Positions 59,232 to 64,000 of a stretch of 64,000 nucleotides of DNA are shown one piece after another. The translations under genes and the position numbers were made by a program. The stretch spans positions 2,243,935-2,307,934 of the forward strand of contig NC_012876.2 in assembly GCF_000003195.3 (NCBI RefSeq). The letters run 5' to 3'. This DNA comes from Sorghum bicolor (taxonomy: Eukaryota > Streptophyta > Magnoliopsida > Poales > Poaceae). Position 1 is the first letter of the stretch. The number at the start of each line of letters is the position of its first letter. The notes under the pieces were generated by a model. It searched no databases. It saw only the letters and a list, made by a program, of their open reading frames with translations, and was not told where the DNA came from.

Positions 59232-59631
59232 TGTTTTGTTAGATAAATTGATGCTGGTCATTATGTAATCTTAGTCCACAAGAGTCTGTAAGGGTCAGGT
59301 GAGGATGGGCATGATCGCAGGCGTGCGGGATCATGACTTATCTTATTAGAGTCTGTTAGACGCATGTCATGTCGGTCTAGAGCGCGCGTAGTGCACGCCG
59401 CGGTGAAACGGTGTTGCGATCTCTTGACGACGTGGCGTGGGGGGTTTGGAGTCTGTAAACCTCGAGCATGTCTATAAATATAAGGAACACAAGGCCGAAT
59501 AAGCTGCGGTTGGTTGCAGCATCGTATCCTTGCACGATCTCGAGCATTTGTATCTTTAGGGTTTAAGTCGGCGTGATCACCATCGATCTGGGTGGCACTC
59601 CCGTGTGCTATCATCGTGATCGGCTCCAACA
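59232..59631 (+). repeat. 3' LTR of the copia element
   Basis: Begins TGTTTTGTTAGATAAATTG directly after a GGGGG purine tract and ends GGCTCCAACA, 400 bp. A TATA box (TATAAATA) is at 59,473-59,480. No 5' LTR partner exists in the window. Confidence 0.75.
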
Positions 59632-60066
59632 GACGCCAGGAGGGACTCGGTGAGCCGGTCGGCGCCGGCGCTCTCCGACGACACGCTGTGCGCGGCGGTG
59701 GCGGCCGAGCTGCACGAGCTGAGCCGGCGCGTGTCGGACGAGCGCGAGTACAAGAAGACGGGCCGTGCGTGCATTCTCGCCAGCATGAGCTCGCACTCGC
59801 TGCAGCGCGGCTCGTCGTCGTCGGTTCGGTTTGGGTGCGTGGGGTCGCCGTCGGTGTTCGCGACGCCAGCGATGCGGAAGATGGAGAAGCTGTCGGTGAT
59901 GTTGCGTAGTAAGCAGCAGGAGGCGCTGCCGCGGCAGCCATTGCCGGAGAATGGAGGCAAGACCGGCGTTCCTCTTGGCTCGCGCCGCCTAGAGGCAAGG
60001 TTGGCATCGGCTGTCCCTCGTCTCAGAATGTTGAACAGATACCGCCGTATTCTACTCAAGCGCTAA

Positions 60067-60223
60067 GCAAAATGCAATGGCATACAACTTGCAGGCAGCA
60101 TAACAGCATATTTTACCAGACAAAGAACCTAAAGTTACGACCAAACATTACTCATATAATAAAGTCATAATGCATCTTTTTTTAGTCTGTCTAGGTAGCA
60201 ATCAAGTGTTTCAGAGTCTGTGA
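60067..60223. other. 3' flank of the vWA pseudogene
   Basis: AT-rich sequence after the vWA gene stop, likely its original 3' UTR. A T-run lies at 60,178-60,184. Confidence 0.35.
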
Positions 60224-60649
60224 ACACTCGATTCCTCGCGACCGTTGAATGAAGATCGAACACTCATTCTCTTTTCTTCTAGCTCTGGTTCATGGCCATT
60301 CAGGCGTCTCCGTGAAATGCCGCCAACCACCGCCCTGCCACGATGCGGTAGGCTCTCGCCATAGTTTTGCTGCGGAGCTCTAGCGAGACCAACTGCACCC
60401 ACGGCAGCCTCCTTCTCCCCTCTCCCTCCCTTGCCGCCGCCACGGCCATGGCTGCTGCCGCCCCGATCTAGCCCGACCACTTTCTCCGTTAGCAGAACCC
60501 TAATGCCGCCGTCCCACCATCCCTACCACTTGGTCGGCTTAGCTCCCCCCCCCCCGAGCCCCTTCTAAGGCTATCAAAGTTGGGGAATGGGAAAGAAGAT
60601 GAGGAAAAACCAAATATAGACAAAAATAAAAGGGAGAAGAATCGAGTGT
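60224..60649. mobile_element. TIR element with ACACTCGATTC ends
   Basis: ACACTCGATTC at the left and its exact inverted complement GAATCGAGTGT at the right bound 426 bp of GC-rich, non-coding sequence. Part of it ('cctgccacgatgcggtag') resembles 44,278-44,296 in the debris left of the SINE, so a related copy lies there. The superfamily is not clear; no target duplication is seen. Confidence 0.5.
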
Positions 60650-60675
60650 CATTTAGCACTACTCTTTTCTAGTAA

Positions 60676-61503
60676 AGATGGCAATGGGGCGGGTTCGGGG
60701 CGGATATCCACGGGTTTCGATTTTGGTGCCTGTTTTTTGCCCACGGTTTTGCGGGTTCGGATACCCGAAATACCGCGGTTTTGGGGCGGATACTAATTTT
60801 TACCCATGGTGCTCCATCGGCCCCCAGAAAATGCAGCCCACTAAAAGCCCAGCAACCAACCCTAAGTATATAAGCCTGATTGCCTCACTCCCTCAGCCTC
60901 AACTTGTCTTCTCCTCCCGCAGCCGCACAGGCAGGGGAGGCACGGGCGCACGGCCGCACGGGCAGGCCGCAGGCAAGGCCTCAACTTCTGCTAATCTACT
61001 CCCATCCATCGCCCTCTCCCATCCCCACAGGCACGGCGGCTGGCGATCGCACAGTGGACGGGGCATGCCCTCTCCCATCCAACGCCCCGACGGGAGACCA
61101 GAGACCTCGCCGACTCGACGGTTCACCGGCCTTGGCGCCTGGCTAGTCTGCTGTCTGCGTCTCCGCGACCTTCGACTGTAATATGTGATGTGTAGTGAAC
61201 TTGGTTGCTTACTTGTTTCTCAGTACTTTAGTCGGTACATGGCATTCCCAGACTTGCATGTTTGATGTTTCTGGACAAGCTATTTTGCTAATATATCATG
61301 TATTGCATTGTCGTCTTTGCTGATTTATTATAATATTTTCGGGTTTTGGTTAATCCGTTGGGTTTTGTGGATCCGCGGATTTTAGTTTTGGAGATGGATT
61401 TTCACCTGAATTAGGGTTCGGGGCGGGTTCGGGTTTTAATTTTGGGTTTCGGTTTTTGGTGCCCATAGACTCCACCCGATCCGAATCCGCCCGTTGCCAT
61501 CCT
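60676..61503. mobile_element. repeat with AGATGGCAA inverted ends
   Basis: Left AGATGGCAATGGGGCGGGTT and right, inverted, GGATGGCAACGGGCGGATTC form imperfect inverted ends; inner sequence repeats GGGTTCGG/GGGCGGAT. The end type matches the 5250-6215 repeat. The interior (60,860-61,180) is unrelated, GC-rich and open, with a TATATAAGC just upstream, so it may be captured host sequence. Confidence 0.5.
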
Positions 61504-61550
61504 TATTTTCTAGTCTAGTCTAGGATCATAATGCATCCAATGGTAGCAAT

Positions 61551-61934
61551 ATGAAAATATTCATGGATATCCAGCAAGAGCAAAGCCAAATACGGCCTCG
61601 TTTTGTCCGCTACATTAACGATCATGGTCTGAGCCTAAGCCCATGGGTCAACCTGACATGGGAAGACTCTGGCCCACAAGGAAACTTGTTTATTTTAGCG
61701 CCATGTGGATGCGCTTTTATCTCTCGGGCTTACTTTGTTGACAAAATGAAACCTATAGATGGTACTTTCCTAGGGATTCTCACGGAATTCCGATTCTCAC
61801 CTGTGTATATGTTTTCAGAGCTGGTCCAGTTTTTGGCCCTACACCGGTATTTTGGGCTGCTATTATTAGCAATTTTCTTACCACCACAAGATGGGCTGCA
61901 ATCTGTGTTGGGCCTACTTTACTTCTCCAGGTAG
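61551..61934 (+). CDS. uncharacterised open frame, 127 aa
   Basis: ATG to TAG frame of 127 codons in otherwise AT-rich DNA. It has no repeats or recognised family; the C-terminal third is hydrophobic (FLALHRYFGLLLLAIFLP), possibly one membrane segment. No TATA box or splice sites are evident. It may be chance or a transposon remnant. Confidence 0.2.
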   Translation: MKIFMDIQQEQSQIRPRFVRYINDHGLSLSPWVNLTWEDSGPQGNLFILAPCGCAFISRAYFVDKMKPIDGTFLGILTEFRFSPVYMFSELVQFLALHRYFGLLLLAIFLPPQDGLQSVLGLLYFSR

Positions 61935-62556
61935 ATCGATTAATTTTGTTAGCTAACACTAACTAGAGCAGGAATCAGGCAATTGTGCTATTCTCGTAAA
62001 GAAAATCGTTTTGGACAATGTTTGAGTTAAGCATTAGAAATATAAATCATAAATAATTTTTAAGTTATTAAGTTTAAATATTTAAAAACTATACCATATT
62101 TTAATAATTTTTTTTATTAAAAACAGGGAGTACCTATACCAACCTTGCAAAGGTTGGAACGACGACAAACCTAAAACATTATATTATACTTTGTTTTTTG
62201 AATATATGTACGTCATGAATGAAATAAATAAAAAAAAATAATACAGCAGGTCAAATAGCATGCACCACCACCTTCCACAGTCCTGGCTCGTGACTTGTTA
62301 CGCAGGGTCCACGTCCACCCCCACTTGCCAACAACATCCTCGCAACCGGTTTTTTCTTAAAAAAATTTTTCTGGTTTTTGTTTTGATTTGGCCGTGATTC
62401 TCTCGTTTCCTCCCTTCGCAATCACGGGGATTGGATTTTAATTTTTCGACCACGCCGACTGAAATTCCCTTTTCCTTGGCTGGCTATATCCACGCATGTA
62501 CGATCGCGAACGGAGGCACCGACAACTCTATCTACAGTCTACTTCACAAAGGCCTT
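61935..62556. other. intergenic, nothing recognised
   Basis: AT-rich DNA; no gene or element border seen. Confidence 0.25.
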
Positions 62557-63044
62557 GGTCTCGTTTAGTTCACCCAAAAACCTAAAATTTTTAAAGATTT
62601 TCCGTCATATCGATTTTTACGGTTGCGGCACATGCGTGGAGTATTAAATATAGATGAAAATAAAAATTAATTGTACAGTTTGTCTATAAATCGCGAGACG
62701 AATCTTTTAAGCCTAGTTACTCTATTATTGGACAATGTTTGTCAAATAAAAACAAAAGTGCTACAATGTCGTTTTCCCAAAAATTTTTGGAACTAAACAA
62801 GGCCCTTGTTAAGTTCCTGAGAAATTTTTTGTTTTCGGTACCTAGCATTTTTGTTTTTATTTGATAAATATTGTCTAATCATATATTAACTAGATTTAAA
62901 AGATTCATCTCGCGTTTTACAGATAAACTGTGTAATTAGTTTTTATTTTCATTTATATTTAGTATTTCATGCATGTGCCACAAAATTCGATGTGACGATA
63001 AATCTTGAAAAAAATTTAGTTTTTGAGATGAACTAAACCAGGCC
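62557..63044. mobile_element. two abutting Tourist-like MITEs
   Basis: The first runs from GGTCTCGTTTAGTTCACCC to the inverted GGAACTAAACAAGGCC (62,557-62,804). The second starts within the same GGCC (62,801) and ends GAACTAAACCAGGCC at 63,044. Both carry the 'gattcgtctcgcg'-type family block in opposite orientations. They may share a junction through insertion at or beside the first terminus. Confidence 0.6.
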
Positions 63045-63560
63045 AAAGTTGAGCTGGATAGACACCCGGCGCCTCTTTGGCTGCTTGATCGGTGATACGA
63101 TGGTGAACATTAGACCAGTCTCAGTGCTAATTTCATATCCCAGTTTCTAATACTTGCATGTTTTGAAAATAGAGCTAAAGAGTTTTATCTTCATAAAATC
63201 TTTTCTATTCTTATAAAATTCTTAGAGAACTCGTAGTGCATAAATCATCATAGTTTTTATGGATATTAATTATATTATCATATAAGCATTTTGCTGATAT
63301 GATAAGTTAGTTATTAAAAAGAGAACAAAAATCATAAAAAGTGAGTCTAAGTTAGAAACTATGTCTACATGAGAATTAATACTAGAAGAGATGTGATTGG
63401 TAGAAAATAAAGAAAGATTGTATGTGACTGGATAAAAAATTGTTATATAGAAACTACATGTATTTTTTATTATTATTGGAACACTGCTCTTATGCTTTCG
63501 TCTTCACAAATATAGTGTTATATCAGCATATTAAATATTTATAAAATTCTATAAAGCTTT
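63045..63560. other. intergenic with MITE-like left end
   Basis: Around 63,114 a GACCAGTCTCAGTGCTAATT start resembles a common grass MITE end; a weak partner ('ggaacactgctct') lies at about 63,478. AT-rich between; no gene. Confidence 0.35.
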
Positions 63561-63686
63561 CATAACAATTAAGTGGGCAAGAAATTGTATGTAGAAATCA
63601 TCTCACACAATGGTTGAAACTATGCACGGTTTCCATAACAATTAAGTGGGCAAGAAATTGTATGTAGAAATCATCTCACACAATGG
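63561..63686. repeat. 53-bp perfect direct repeat
   Basis: Positions 63,561-63,613 and 63,634-63,686 are identical, separated by 20 bases. A simple recent tandem duplication of a 73-bp unit explains it. Confidence 0.9.
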
Positions 63687-63789
63687 AAGTTTCTTTCCCT
63701 AATAAATATTCTTTTTTTATTGTTTTCTCTCTCAGCAAGTGCATCGTCTTCCTCCTAGAGCTGCATGCACATTTGTTTTTTGCAGGAGC

Positions 63790-64000
63790 CACGGACGACC
63801 TTGCCATGGAGGGCCACATACTTGCTCGCGGTGTCATTGTCGTGGACCTGTGAACAACATCGCCATGGAGGACCGCGTGCTCGTGGGCGTCAGAGAGCTC
63901 GCCATGGAGGTCCACGTGCTCGCAGGCGTCACCGTCGTGGACCTACGAATGACCTCGCCATGGTCCCATGGAGGGTCGTATGCTCGATCGCGGCCAAGAG
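63790..64000. repeat. degenerate tandem repeat with GCCATGGAGG core, runs off window
   Basis: The phrase (C/T)GCCATGGAGG, a C-rich stretch, TGCTCG and GTCGTGGACCT recurs at about 63,803, 63,861, 63,900 and 63,957 with spacings of roughly 40-60 bases. An open minus-strand frame crosses it but shows only the repeat. Confidence 0.65.

Larger units (their letters stand above)
46252..59636 (+). mobile_element. 5'-truncated Ty1-copia element inside the vWA gene
   Basis: Copia sequence begins at 46,257 in the late reverse-transcriptase region (RPDLAFAVGVVSRY, then the ILRYLQG connection). It is interrupted at 46,362 by the gypsy element and continues from 58,700 through RNase H to the 3' LTR. The 5' LTR, gag, protease, integrase and most of RT are missing. 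The outer flanks are GACGC at 46,252-46,256 and 59,632-59,636, like a 5-bp target duplication and in the same vWA reading frame. A matching duplication around a truncated left end is odd; chance microhomology after a deletion is the alternative. Confidence 0.8.
44984..60066 (+). pseudogene. WAV3-like vWA E3-ligase gene, frameshifted and split by nested retroelements
   Basis: The 5' part (44,984-46,256) starts at an ATG in strong context. It encodes a linker, then L-K-T-H-C-E-Y-P-A-L, then a vWA domain (about residues 125-330) with the metal-site motif D-V-S-G-S, the GSTNIRGGLD block and SVILLSDGQDNQ. Near 46,003-46,011 the frame shifts by one base and continues in another frame (VHPGVRVLAIKSG, VDVGELYADEERRFLLF). 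At 46,256 it is cut by a copia fragment that itself holds a gypsy element. The 3' part resumes at 59,632 and ends with TAA at 60,064-60,066. It has the family C-terminal signature (A-A-E-L-H-E-L, EYKKTGRACILASMSSHSLQR). Plant relatives are RING-vWA ubiquitin ligases; this copy lacks its own RING and is almost certainly inactive. Whether the frameshift preceded the insertions cannot be told. Confidence 0.85.

Noticed and set aside
59261..60059. 248- and 160-codon minus-strand frames
   Set aside because: They run antisense across the copia LTR and the vWA C-terminal exon, with no family motif or promoter.

Overview
The window looks like plant nuclear DNA from a grass, most likely a panicoid of the sorghum/sugarcane/maize group. 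This rests on dense Stowaway-, Tourist-, hAT- and CACTA-like elements, grass-type LTR retrotransposons, GC-rich single-exon gene bodies and GT-AG introns. The species cannot be fixed from the sequence alone. No bacterial features, rRNA, tRNA or CRISPR were seen.

Layout: (1) 1-14,300 is gene-poor. It holds a 5'-truncated LINE with a 17-bp target duplication, split by a hAT-like element that itself carries a Stowaway MITE. It also holds a possible small first exon on the minus strand (1233-1426), a small intron-less gene with a TATA box (8285-8572), several MITEs and long anonymous stretches. (2) 14,319-20,211 (minus) is a six-exon gene whose product ends in a DUF789 domain. A non-coding first exon ends at 20,869, and the large exon contains six ~40-residue tandem repeats. 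The promoter and first exon of this gene occur a second time 2 kb upstream, next to a CACTA element with intact ends. (3) 26,900-41,000 holds a tandem pair of bHLH genes on the minus strand (30,526-33,034 and 38,221-40,801), with traces of further copies, LINE debris and a ~0.83 kb foldback element. (4) 43,674-60,066 holds a RING reading frame and a vWA gene of the WAV3-like RING/vWA E3-ligase family, both on the plus strand. The vWA gene is frameshifted. It is split by a truncated Ty1-copia element, which is itself split by a complete 12.3-kb Ty3-gypsy element (46,363-58,694; LTRs of 681 and 700 bp; target duplication AAGGT). (5) 60,067-64,000 contains non-autonomous DNA elements and short direct repeats.

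The gypsy element is the most unusual object. Besides gag-protease and pol (RT, RNase H, a second RNase H-like domain, integrase), it carries an intron-containing gene on the opposite strand with its own TATA box, encoding a plant mobile domain followed by a coiled coil. Two identical stem-loops lie between the convergent pol and antisense genes. The pentamer CCGAT/ATCGG is strikingly over-used through its LTRs, both gene strands and spacers. The LTRs differ by 7 substitutions, so the insertion is recent.
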